21,776 nt of DNA from UBA11386 sp035286785 (lineage in GTDB: Bacteria > Planctomycetota > Planctomycetia > Pirellulales > Thermoguttaceae): assembly GCA_035286785.1 (NCBI GenBank), contig DATECS010000108.1:1-21776 (forward strand), in the 5' to 3' direction. The position numbers were made by a program, and so were the translations under genes. The notes under the pieces were generated by a model. It made no database searches, was not told the origin of the DNA, and saw only the letters and a list, made by a program, of their open reading frames with translations. Every line of letters starts with the position of its first letter. The stretch's first letter is position 1. Below, one piece after another: positions 6,867 through 14,399 of the stretch.

Positions 6867-7940
6867 TTTGTTCGATGAATCTTCGATCAATCGCCGCAGC
6901 ACGTCAATCGCCACGGGAACCGCTTCCCCGCGCCGGTGATAGTGATAATAAAATCCCGGCGTGGTGTTCACTTCCAGGATGACGCCGCCGGTTTCCGCCA
7001 ACGGCCGGCTGGGATCTTCCGTAATCACGTCCACGCCCGCCAGCCGCGCGCCGACGCACGCGGCGGCCCGGGCCCCATCGGCGACAATCGCCGGGCAAAT
7101 CCGTTGGCCGACCGCCTCGTTGTCGACCGCCGCGTTCTCGTTAATGACGGTTTTTACGACCACACCTCGCCCCGCCGCGGGAACCGATCGCAGCGAAAGC
7201 CCCTGGCTCGCCAGGGTCCGCCGCATTTCCGCGTCGATGGTCAGCAGCACCTGCGCGGCGGCGAACCCGCCGGAGAGCCGCTCGGCGTTCGCACGGTGGA
7301 CCAACCGGCGAATCGTCGAACGTCCGTCGCCGACAACCGTGGGCGGATGACGCCGCACCGCGTCAAGCAACACGCCGTCCAGATAGAGCAACCGATAATT
7401 CCCGCCGCGCACTTGTTGCTCGATAATCAACTCGTGATCATACACGGCCGCCACGGCGGCGGCCCGACGAAGCTGACGGAGCGTGCGAACCCCCGTCGCC
7501 ACTCCCATTCCGGCCCCCGTGTCCCTGGCGGGCTTCACGACGCACGGTCCCGTCGCCCGACGCAAATACTCCCGCGCCGGCGCCATCCGATCCATCGAAA
7601 ACAGCGCATGGCGCGGCACGGGCAGCCCTTCGCGGGCAAGCAACCGATAAACGGCCGCCTTATTGCCCGCCAACGCCAGCGTCACCGGATCGTCGATCGC
7701 CGTCCAATTGCCGCAAACCTTCGTGCAAAACCCCTCGCGCGTGATCCGCAGAATCTCGTCGCCCAACGGCTCGACTTCCATTCCCGCCTGCTCGGCCGCC
7801 TCGCGCCAGACGTGCCGATAAAACGCGGCCCGCTGTTGCGCGGCCTCGCGCGCCGTCGGCGAACGACGCAACAGCGCCGCCTGAACTCGCCATCGCAGCG
7901 AAGTGAGCTGAACCCAAGCGGAACGGAGTCGTGGAATCAT
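6849..7940 (-). CDS. ATP-grasp ligase, cyanophycin-synthetase-like ATP-grasp domain without the Mur-ligase half
   Basis: This is a 363-aa protein. The N-terminal 85 residues are helical and basic, with FYRHVWREAAEQAGMEVEPL and a GFCTKVCGNWTAIDDPVTL stretch. From about 88 the ATP-grasp fold runs: AGNKAAVYRLLAREGLPVPR, VVKPARDTGAGMGVATGV (Lys136), IIEQQVRGGNYRLLYLDG, RRHPPTVVGDGRSTIRRLV and ILEVNTTPGFYYHY (Glu323, Asn325). The PPTVVGDG and EVNTTPG segments resemble the ATP-grasp domain of cyanophycin synthetase, which joins Asp to a peptide backbone, but the Mur-ligase-like domain is absent. The start at 7940 (MIPRLRS) sits 14 bases after the stop of the upstream RraA-like gene. A longer frame would overlap that gene. 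The C-terminal residues (about KPSRAL) and the TGA come from a dispersed repeat, so the native end may have been changed. The substrate is unknown. Confidence 0.8.
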   Translation of the reverse strand: MIPRLRSAWVQLTSLRWRVQAALLRRSPTAREAAQQRAAFYRHVWREAAEQAGMEVEPLGDEILRITREGFCTKVCGNWTAIDDPVTLALAGNKAAVYRLLAREGLPVPRHALFSMDRMAPAREYLRRATGPCVVKPARDTGAGMGVATGVRTLRQLRRAAAVAAVYDHELIIEQQVRGGNYRLLYLDGVLLDAVRRHPPTVVGDGRSTIRRLVHRANAERLSGGFAAAQVLLTIDAEMRRTLASQGLSLRSVPAAGRGVVVKTVINENAAVDNEAVGQRICPAIVADGARAAACVGARLAGVDVITEDPSRPLAETGGVILEVNTTPGFYYHYHRRGEAVPVAIDVLRRLIEDSSNKPSRAL

Positions 7941-7954
7941 CGCGAGGTTCTCGT

Positions 7955-8773
7955 TCAAGCGTCCTGTCGTCCCTCGGCAAACGCCGGCGCCGCGTCCGAC
8001 GTTCCATCCGCCGGCGCGTCCGCCGCATCGGCCCACGGCGTCCGCGTGTCGGCCGCTTCTTCATGAATGATCGGGCAACCAGCCTCGGCCAGGGTCGCAT
8101 CGACCCAAGCGTTCGAGAACTGCCCGCGCCGCACGCCCTCCAGGTAGTCGGCCATCGTAGCCTGATACTCTTTCAATCGCCCGAGCAGTTCCTCGGTGAT
8201 GCTCCACGGAATGACGACGATCCCCGCCGAGTCGGCCACGAGCACGTCGCCCGGGTGAACGACAATTCCGCCGCAGCAGACGGGATAGTTGATCTCGCCC
8301 GGCCCCCGGTGCAGCGGACCGAGCGACGTGGTTCCCCGGGCAAACACCGGTAAATCCAACGGCACGATGCCCGGCAGGTCGCGCACCAGGCCATCGACGA
8401 CGAATCCCGCGATTTTGCGGTGCCACGCCTTGGTCGAGACCAAATCGCCCAGCACGGCGTTCATCGTCGAGCCGTGCGCGTCAACGACGATGATGTCGCC
8501 CGGCTTGGCAATGTCCAACGCCTTGTGGACCATCAGATTGTCGCCCGGAAAAACCTTCACCGTGCAGACCGGCCCGCAAAGCCGATGGTGGTCGCCCGTC
8601 AGGCAGCGGATGCCGTGATCCACGGCGTACATGCGATTCAACTGGTCCGAAATGTCGGGCGTGGCGAACTCACGGAACGAGTCCATCAACTCACGCGGCA
8701 GCCGGTAGAAATCCGCGCGAACGCGAAAGCCGGGCCCAGGGTGCATCTCGGCGGAGCGTGGTTTAGTGGCCAT
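7955..8773 (-). CDS. RraA-like / 4-hydroxy-4-methyl-2-oxoglutarate aldolase-like protein
   Basis: This 272-aa protein matches the RraA fold family. TPDISDQLNRM (about 38-48) is the usual opening. GPVCTVKVFPGDNLMVHKAL and AKPGDIIVVDAHGSTMNAVLGDL (to residue 111) follow, then KIAGFVVDGLVRDLPGI with Arg131-Asp132. In the characterised aldolases the equivalent Arg-Asp pair, with the preceding GxxxxxDL loop, binds metal and substrate. The C-terminal core has GGIVVHPGDVLVADSAGIVVIP. With these residues present, aldolase or oxaloacetate decarboxylase activity is more plausible than RNase E regulation. The last 40 residues are Ala/Asp-rich and probably disordered. The ATG at 8773 has AGAGGA about eight bases upstream. 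The gene lies 27 bases after the oxidoreductase and 14 before the ATP-grasp gene, so it belongs to the same operon and perhaps makes or removes a keto- or hydroxy-acid for the ligases. Confidence 0.85.
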   Translation of the reverse strand: MATKPRSAEMHPGPGFRVRADFYRLPRELMDSFREFATPDISDQLNRMYAVDHGIRCLTGDHHRLCGPVCTVKVFPGDNLMVHKALDIAKPGDIIVVDAHGSTMNAVLGDLVSTKAWHRKIAGFVVDGLVRDLPGIVPLDLPVFARGTTSLGPLHRGPGEINYPVCCGGIVVHPGDVLVADSAGIVVIPWSITEELLGRLKEYQATMADYLEGVRRGQFSNAWVDATLAEAGCPIIHEEAADTRTPWADAADAPADGTSDAAPAFAEGRQDA

Positions 8774-8800
8774 CAGTGCAATCCTCTTGCGAAAAACGGG

Positions 8801-9775
8801 CTACTTACAAGCAGCCGCCGCGGAGCCCTCCTCCGCGGCGGCTGGATTCAAGGGAACAACCGTCCGAATCAACTCCAACAATTCAGCGATCGTCGCCGAG
8901 CCCGAGTCAATATGCTCGGCGTACTCCGGCAACGGCGAGTCGCCGAGCACGTGATACAGCCGCTGGATCTCGGCGGCGATTCCCAGCGGCAGGCGGAGCG
9001 CGTGAACGGTGCATTGCAGTTCCTCCATTTCCGCGGCGCGCCGACGCGCATGACGCGGCAACGTCGGCAAGAGTCGGTCAATAATATCCATCAAGCCGGG
9101 ATAGTATTCCCGGCACGTCTTCAAAAACGGTTCCAAAAGATCGGCTTCCGCCGCGGTCAGTCCCATCTCGACAAACAGCCCGACCAGACTCTTCGACACG
9201 CCGCCCAGCAGCATCTTGAACAGCGACGCCGTGCCGCACCGCTCGTCCAGCACTTCGACGCGTAGTACGCCCGTCAGAATCGCGGCCAGATCGCACGCTT
9301 CCGGACCGCTAAGAAACAGCGTGCCCTGTTCACGCAATCGCCCCGCCAGTCCGTGAATGCTCGCGTCGACCAGCGACCCGCCGCAATCCTCGACCCTCCG
9401 CTGAATCCGTCGAACCGTGGCCGGCGACACCGAATTCGCCTCGACGAAAAGCGGCGGGCAGTCCAACGACGCCGCGGCCCGGCAATACGCTTCGGCGACG
9501 TCCACGGCCGCGTTGGGCGGCACCAACGAAATAAATATCTCCGACGCCGCCACGACGTCGTCGGACGTGTGCAACACGCGAAGTCCCGCCCGGTTGCACC
9601 GCTGTAACGTCCGCGATCCGCGGCCGTCCAGCGTCGTAACGACCGGAAACCCTTGTTCGGCCAAGAGCGCGGCCAGGCTCACCCCCATCTCGCCCGGCGA
9701 CACAAGGCCGACGACCGGCCGCCGATTCTCCTCGCTTGCGTTCAGGGGGACACTTTTCCGGCAATTCAACCGCAT
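8801..9775 (-). CDS. NAD(P)-dependent oxidoreductase, beta-hydroxyacid dehydrogenase / DUF1932-like
   Basis: In this 324-aa protein residues 21-45 form the start of a Rossmann fold (VVGLVSPGEMGVSLAALL), with GLVSPGEMG in place of the common GLGxMG. FISLVPPNAAVDVAEAY and EANSVSPATVRRI (113-124) match the 6-phosphogluconate / 3-hydroxyisobutyrate dehydrogenase superfamily. The NSVSPAT segment and the helical C-terminal half suggest the DUF1932 type. Lys187 in LFKMLLGGVSK is in the place of the catalytic Lys, but the usual Asn four residues later is Gly. The reaction is probably oxidation or reduction of a 3-hydroxy acid with NAD(P), with the substrate unknown. It overlaps the upstream GT4 gene by 10 bases, and a strong GGGAGGA lies in that gene's end, so the two are translationally linked. 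Confidence 0.8.
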   Translation of the reverse strand: MRLNCRKSVPLNASEENRRPVVGLVSPGEMGVSLAALLAEQGFPVVTTLDGRGSRTLQRCNRAGLRVLHTSDDVVAASEIFISLVPPNAAVDVAEAYCRAAASLDCPPLFVEANSVSPATVRRIQRRVEDCGGSLVDASIHGLAGRLREQGTLFLSGPEACDLAAILTGVLRVEVLDERCGTASLFKMLLGGVSKSLVGLFVEMGLTAAEADLLEPFLKTCREYYPGLMDIIDRLLPTLPRHARRRAAEMEELQCTVHALRLPLGIAAEIQRLYHVLGDSPLPEYAEHIDSGSATIAELLELIRTVVPLNPAAAEEGSAAAACK

Positions 9776-11004
9776 ACGACACAGTCCTCCCGCTGATCGG
9801 AGTCCGTCTCTTCGACCACATGCACGTGGCCGTTTTCCGCGGCCGGTTCATGCGAAAGCGGCAACAACCGCTTGCGATAATGAATTTGCTCAATCAGGTC
9901 CTCGTACTGCCGGACCATCTGGTCCACCGACCAATGTTCGACGACGCTTCGCCGTCCCGCCGCGCCCATCGCCCGGGCAAGTCCCGGATCGCGGAACAAT
10001 CGCAACGTCGCCCGGGTCATCGCCTCGGCGTCGCCCGGCTCGACCAGGAATCCCCGGTCCTCGCGCACCGTGTCCGGCACCGAGCCGACGCGGGTCGAAA
10101 CCACCGGCACGCCCACGGCGAACGCTTCCAGGATCGACACCGGATTGGCCTCGATGTGCGAGGTGAGCAGAAACACGTCCATCAGGGCCAGCACGTCCGG
10201 CACGTCCGACCGCCACCCAAGGAAGTGGACGCAATCACCCACGCCCAACCGTCGCGCCCGCTCTTCGAGCGACTCGCGCAGTTCGCCGTCGCCGACGATC
10301 ACAAATTGCGCGTCCGGCGTTTCGTGCCGCACCCGCGCGGCCACGTCCAGAAACATTTCGTGGTTCTTCACGGCTCCCAGCCGCGCGACCGTGCCGGCGA
10401 CGGGTCCAGGCGGAATCCCCAGGCGGCGCCGCAATTCGGAATCCGGCCGTCGTGGACGATAGAGTTCGATGTCAACTCCATTGGAAATCACGCAAACCTT
10501 ATCAACCGGCAGCCGTTCGTCCTCGACAAGATATCGCCCGTGCGTCTCGGCCACGGCGACGAACATGTCGGTCAGCGGCGTCAACGCATGATTCAATCGT
10601 CCGATCCGGTCGGGCCAGCCGGTGGAGTGGATCGAGCAAATCACCGTCGAAACGCCGGCCGCCCTCGCCGCCAGGCGTCCCCAAAACATCTTGTCGCCCG
10701 CCCCAACCGAAATGATCGCGTCGATGCCCCGGCGGCGCAACAGTCCCGTCAATCGCGGCAGCACGCGCAGGTCGTACTTCGAGCCCAGCAGGCCCTCGAA
10801 CGCGGGAATCTCCCGGGCCAACTCCTCGCCCAGCGCCCCGAGCGACTTCAGACAACACAATTCCGGTGCGAAACGCGACCGGTCCAGCCGCCGAATCAGG
10901 CTCGCCATCAGCGTCTCGGCGCCGCCGCCGTGCGCGATCGTGTGCAAAAACATCACTCGAAGGGGACGGGGAATCGCAACATGTTTTCCATTCGATGCCG
11001 ACAT
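9766..11004 (-). CDS. Glycosyltransferase family 4 (GT-B fold)
   Basis: This is a 412-aa cytosolic enzyme. The N-terminal domain opens LRVMFLHTIAHGGGAETLMA (16-35), with the Gly-rich GGGAE loop common in GT4. The hinge has VCVISNGVDIELYRP. The C-terminal domain has TVARLGAVKNHEMFLD, VGDGELRESL, a DVFLLTSHIEANPVSILEAF stretch with the EX7E motif (Glu285 and Glu293), and GVPVVSTRVGSVPD. GT4 enzymes are retaining and use nucleotide-sugars, and this one would add a sugar to the lipid-linked repeat unit. The start (MSASNG, 11004) overlaps the TGA of the flippase gene in a TGATG, a classic coupling signal. The donor and acceptor are unknown. The acidic tail after about residue 385 (EETDSDQREDCVVCG) is atypical and ends in two Cys. 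Confidence 0.92.
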   Translation of the reverse strand: MSASNGKHVAIPRPLRVMFLHTIAHGGGAETLMASLIRRLDRSRFAPELCCLKSLGALGEELAREIPAFEGLLGSKYDLRVLPRLTGLLRRRGIDAIISVGAGDKMFWGRLAARAAGVSTVICSIHSTGWPDRIGRLNHALTPLTDMFVAVAETHGRYLVEDERLPVDKVCVISNGVDIELYRPRRPDSELRRRLGIPPGPVAGTVARLGAVKNHEMFLDVAARVRHETPDAQFVIVGDGELRESLEERARRLGVGDCVHFLGWRSDVPDVLALMDVFLLTSHIEANPVSILEAFAVGVPVVSTRVGSVPDTVREDRGFLVEPGDAEAMTRATLRLFRDPGLARAMGAAGRRSVVEHWSVDQMVRQYEDLIEQIHYRKRLLPLSHEPAAENGHVHVVEETDSDQREDCVVCG

Positions 11005-12593
11005 CAGACGGGCTCCTCGGGAGATATCACCACGCATTCGAGCTCCACGCCCTTACGCGATATATTCGTCCAACGGGCCGGCACGAAACGCCATCGCGCC
11101 AGCGACTCTCGAGCAAAGGCGACGATTTGCTCTTTTTCCTCGCGGGTGAACACGATACTTGTCGCCAACGAAACGGCCGACACAACGGCCAACACGGCCA
11201 ACGCCCGACCCGCCCCGAGACAAATCGCCCCGGGCACGGCCGAGACGATCCACGTTCCCAGCGTTATTCGCATCCCGCGCCAGATCGCCAGCCCATAGAC
11301 CACCGCCAAAAGCGCAAGCGTGGCCATGCACGCCGCCACCGCCGCCCCCTCCAGGCCCCATCGCGGCAGCAACACGAACGCCGCCGCCACGTTCACCGCT
11401 AGCGCCGCGACGAGCCCCAGTCCCACGAGCCACACGCGCTCGTCGCACCACAGGTAGCTCTTGGCGATGGCGAACATGCTGAACCACGCGGCCGCCAGCA
11501 GCGTCCAAGGCAAAATGGCCTCGCCCGCCGCGAACTTCCCGGCGAACACGCCGCCGAACAAGATCGGCGACGCCGCCATCACGACCACCGCCAGCCCCGT
11601 CAGCCCGAGACCAAGCACCTTAAGAAACAGGTTGAGCCGCGCCCGGACCGCGTCGCGACGCCCCGCCTCCCAGTCGTGGCTCAAGTACGGAACAAACATC
11701 GTCCCGACCAGCACCGACAACTGGACGACCAACAGCGGCACCAGTCGGGCGGCGTGATACTGGCCCACGGCCGCCGTGGCCGCCGTAGGGTCCAGCCCCG
11801 AGTGGTGCAGGATCATGTACCGGTCGCTCATCATGAACAGGTTGCCCAGCAGATTGCTCATCCATACGGCGCCCACGAACGGCAGCACCTTTCCCCAAAA
11901 CGCCGTATGCGCCGGGCCGGGTGTATTCTCCGGCAGCCGCCACCACATCCGCCCGAGCCAATACAAAGGAACCACGCTGCACGCCACGCAGGTCAGCCCG
12001 AAGGCCGCTGTGACGCTCCCCGCCCCGGCCTGCCACCCGCCGGCCAGCGACAACGCCAACGCCGCGAACAACATGCTCTGCATGAATTGCAGAAACGCGA
12101 CCACCCGATACATCCGCAACCCGCCGAACAACTCGTTGATCGAATTAAACAGGATCACCGCCGGCAGCGCGAAAACCACCAGCCCGATCAACGAGAGATT
12201 GTCTCCGTGGCCGTACAGCAAGTGCGAAAACCACGAACGTCCCCAATGCAACAACCACACCGACCCGGTCAGCAACACGACAATCGCCACGCTGGTCCTT
12301 AGCAGGAACGCCCGCAGTTGCCCCTGCTGCCGATAATGTTCGACGTATCGCGCGAAACACGCCGGAATGCTCAGCACGGCGATCGGCGCGGCCAGTTCCA
12401 GGAAGGCGAGCGTCAGATCCCAATGGCCCAACTCCTCGGGCGGAAGCCACCGGCACAGCAGCAGGCTGCGTCCAAAACCCACCGCCCGCTGAATCACCGT
12501 GAGGCTCAAAAGCAGCACGAGACTCTGCGCGAGCGAATTGGGCCGGATCGCAAACCGTTCGGACTGTGTGTCGCTCAAAACCGCGGTTCCCAT
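11004..12593 (-). CDS. Wzx-type polysaccharide flippase (MOP superfamily)
   Basis: This 529-aa, strongly hydrophobic protein has roughly 12-14 membrane segments. Near the N-terminus LAQSLVLLLSLTVIQRAVGFGRSLLLCRWLPPEELGHWDL fits the Polysacc_synt family start (helix 1, an Arg-bearing turn, then xxLxPxxxG). IELFN-type and YMILHHSGLDPTAATAAVGQYHAARLVPLL segments follow in the middle, and paired helices run to the end. Wzx proteins flip undecaprenyl-linked repeat units across the inner membrane. The start at 12593 is supported by GTAGGAG five bases upstream, and the TAG within that sequence is the stop of the FemAB-like gene. The TGA at its end overlaps the next ATG. No defects are seen. Confidence 0.9.
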   Translation of the reverse strand: MGTAVLSDTQSERFAIRPNSLAQSLVLLLSLTVIQRAVGFGRSLLLCRWLPPEELGHWDLTLAFLELAAPIAVLSIPACFARYVEHYRQQGQLRAFLLRTSVAIVVLLTGSVWLLHWGRSWFSHLLYGHGDNLSLIGLVVFALPAVILFNSINELFGGLRMYRVVAFLQFMQSMLFAALALSLAGGWQAGAGSVTAAFGLTCVACSVVPLYWLGRMWWRLPENTPGPAHTAFWGKVLPFVGAVWMSNLLGNLFMMSDRYMILHHSGLDPTAATAAVGQYHAARLVPLLVVQLSVLVGTMFVPYLSHDWEAGRRDAVRARLNLFLKVLGLGLTGLAVVVMAASPILFGGVFAGKFAAGEAILPWTLLAAAWFSMFAIAKSYLWCDERVWLVGLGLVAALAVNVAAAFVLLPRWGLEGAAVAACMATLALLAVVYGLAIWRGMRITLGTWIVSAVPGAICLGAGRALAVLAVVSAVSLATSIVFTREEKEQIVAFARESLARWRFVPARWTNISRKGVELECVVISPEEPV

Positions 12594-12600
12594 GATTCTC

Positions 12601-13731
12601 CTACACCTTCGGACACAGCCGGTCTCGCATCTTCACCAGCACCGGCGCGTGCTTCTTGAGGAACGGCTTCACCCGATGCTCGCACGCGCCGCAGCACCGG
12701 CACCGCACCGACCACGGCGAAAACACGCACACATTCACCTGCGCCCGCACGTCGTTGGCGAAATCGTGTTTCCACCGCGACTCGTCGCCGGGCCCGAAAT
12801 CAACCACTTCCCGCTTCTCCTCGAAGGCGTCGCGCAGCACCCGGTCGAAAAGCACCACGCCCGGCGACAGCTTCCCATACTCCGAGTCGTAGGCCGTCCG
12901 CAGCGCGTAATACTCGTTGCGGAACGTCACGCCGTAGAGATACACCACCGGCTTCGAGTCCAAATACAACACGTACGACCGCAAAAGACCGTTGCCCGTG
13001 GCCGCCCGGGCAAACGTCTCGTAGAGCCGTTGCGGTCCCTGCATGAGGTCAAGCGAAACCTTCCTTTCGGCCTTCCAACTCCGCTCCTCGATTCGCAAAA
13101 TGTCGCCCATCGTCCGTGAGAAATCATCTCCCCGCGACACCATTTCGATCTCGACCCGGCCCGCGTCCTGCAATCGTTTCACCTTTCGCTTCACTTCCTT
13201 GGCCAGGTGCGACGATCGCGATTTGAGATACGAGGGCCAATCGCCGGCGATCCGCACGATCGGCGATGACACGCTCGGAAACACCAGCGACGACATGCCG
13301 GCCGCCGCCGCCGTCGCCGGCAAGGCCGAGAAAACGGGCGCGCCGGCCAGCACGTTCCGAAACGCCAGCCGAACGTGCTGTCGGCTCTGTTGGAGATAGG
13401 CCAGCATCGCCCCGCAAATCGCCGCCGCGTTGCCCGCCGAGATCACGCTCGCCCGATTGCCGTGCCGATTCACCGGACAGACCATCGAGGAGGAGCACCA
13501 CACGTCGCCATGCTCGTCCGCCAACAACGGGGCAATCCCCTCGAGCACGTCCCCCGTCCAGAAAAAGAGAAAGCAGAGGAGCCGCCCCGCCCAAAACGCC
13601 TCGATCCACGCGGTCACCCACTCGAACGTGTCGAACATGCTGGCGTCCGCGCATCGGGCGACCAGCGCGTCCCACTGCCCGCGGTACGCCGTCAGCCGAG
13701 CCGGATCGGAAACTTCTTCCACGCGTATCAT
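12601..13731 (-). CDS. FemAB/CelD-like GNAT-fold acyltransferase with a Cys-rich C-terminus
   Basis: This is a 376-aa protein. WDALVARCADASMFDTFEWVTAW (about 21-43) is the characteristic start of the Acetyltransf_6 (BioF2/CelD) family. The middle has SSHLAKEVKRKVKRL, DDFSRTMGDILRIEERSWKA and YVLYLDSKPVVYLYGVTFRNEYYALRTAYDSEYGKLSPGVVLFDRVL, the acyl-CoA- or aminoacyl-binding GNAT half. Relatives in exopolysaccharide loci acylate sugars, while FemAB relatives add amino acids from aminoacyl-tRNA. The tail holds five Cys (344, 346, 347, 350 and 373), including CRCCGAC, which is not a usual feature of the family and could bind metal. AAGGA lies seven bases before the ATG. It is 22 bases after the Cys-rich 183-aa gene and closely coupled to the flippase gene downstream. 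Confidence 0.85.
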   Translation of the reverse strand: MIRVEEVSDPARLTAYRGQWDALVARCADASMFDTFEWVTAWIEAFWAGRLLCFLFFWTGDVLEGIAPLLADEHGDVWCSSSMVCPVNRHGNRASVISAGNAAAICGAMLAYLQQSRQHVRLAFRNVLAGAPVFSALPATAAAAGMSSLVFPSVSSPIVRIAGDWPSYLKSRSSHLAKEVKRKVKRLQDAGRVEIEMVSRGDDFSRTMGDILRIEERSWKAERKVSLDLMQGPQRLYETFARAATGNGLLRSYVLYLDSKPVVYLYGVTFRNEYYALRTAYDSEYGKLSPGVVLFDRVLRDAFEEKREVVDFGPGDESRWKHDFANDVRAQVNVCVFSPWSVRCRCCGACEHRVKPFLKKHAPVLVKMRDRLCPKV

Positions 13732-13753
13732 CGCAATTCCTTCGTGTGTCGCG

Positions 13754-14305
13754 CTACCGCGCTTTCCTCAACCATGGCCGGCCCCAGAAAAAGAAACAAC
13801 ATCGGTCGCAGCCTTCCCGCGAGGTCGTCCCTCGCCCGTCGCAAATCGCGCCCTCCAGGACGTAACGCTCCCGTTTGATCTTGAGCATGTGCCCGGCCTT
13901 CTCGTCGAACAGCATTTCGACTTTCTTGAAGACGATCAGACGCTCTCCGCAAAACCGTTTCATGCCCTCCATGAGTTCAAGCCCCTCGCACTTCCGCTCG
14001 TCGTCGAGCGTCGCGCAAATCTCCTCATAGCTGAGCACTTCAACCTCGTCCCCGGCTTGAAACGGCTCGGTGGACTCCGCGACAGGCGTTGCCCGATCCG
14101 CAATCGTCGCGCGGGCCGAGCGCGTCACTTTGTCCGTGCGACCGAAAAAATATACTGCCAGCCGTCGAGCACGTCGCAGCGCGGCCCAAGGGAGCCGACG
14201 GGCCCACTGCCGCGCCGTGTCCGCCGTATTCAGAAAGCAGCCGTGCGCCAGCACGCTCGACGACTGGCAGTCGGGGGGAAATTCAATCCGCGGGGTTTCC
14301 ATCAT
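13754..14305 (-). CDS. Small Cys-rich protein of unknown function in the exopolysaccharide operon
   Basis: This 183-aa soluble protein has a basic helical N-terminal third (about 30-70) and a conserved-looking domain from about 83 to 181. The domain opens FQAGDEVEVLSYEEICATLD, resembling an SH3-like beta start (GDxVEVxSxEEIxxTLD). It continues GLELMEGMKRFCGERLIVFKK and ends with Cys155-Asp-Gly...Gly-Cys166-Asp-Arg-Cys169-Cys170-Phe-Phe-Phe-Trp174...Trp178-Leu. From memory, unnamed proteins of several phyla share the pattern GDWVEV..EEI..TLD..G...MPEM..(F/Y)CG...V.K...CDG...GGC...C..FW.EAWL. I recall no function for them. The Cys set could hold a metal or cluster. The start at 14305 follows GAGAGGAACAC, and a second ATG follows at once. 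It lies between the deacetylase and FemAB-like genes, after a tandem hairpin repeat. Confidence 0.75.
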   Translation of the reverse strand: MMETPRIEFPPDCQSSSVLAHGCFLNTADTARQWARRLPWAALRRARRLAVYFFGRTDKVTRSARATIADRATPVAESTEPFQAGDEVEVLSYEEICATLDDERKCEGLELMEGMKRFCGERLIVFKKVEMLFDEKAGHMLKIKRERYVLEGAICDGRGTTSREGCDRCCFFFWGRPWLRKAR

Positions 14306-14333
14306 GTGTTCCTCTCTTTACGTTCGTGAATAT

Positions 14334-14387
14334 CCGTAGGGTGGGCACCGCCCACCAAATTCCGTAGGGTGGCACCGCCCACCAAAT
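14334..14387. repeat. Tandem pair of GTAGGGTGG...CCACC hairpin repeats inside the operon
   Basis: Two head-to-tail copies: 14334-14360 (CCGTAGGGTGGGCACCGCCC then ACCAAAT) and 14362-14387, the same with one G missing. A third copy is at 6751-6775. The pair sits 29 bases upstream of the 183-aa gene's start and 13 bases from the deacetylase stop, and could act as an mRNA processing or stabilising hairpin or a partial transcription stop between two halves of the operon. Confidence 0.85.
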
Positions 14388-14399
14388 CACGTGCTTCAT

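Noticed and set aside
9736..11298. Long plus-strand open frame antisense to the GT4 and flippase genes
   Set aside because: It spans the border of two real minus-strand genes and has low-complexity Arg/His/Gln composition. There is no start context and no motif.
14334..14387. Possible CRISPR fragment
   Set aside because: Only two copies lie in tandem with a one-base spacer, and the same unit occurs singly at 6751-6775, so it is a dispersed hairpin repeat. No cas genes are present.
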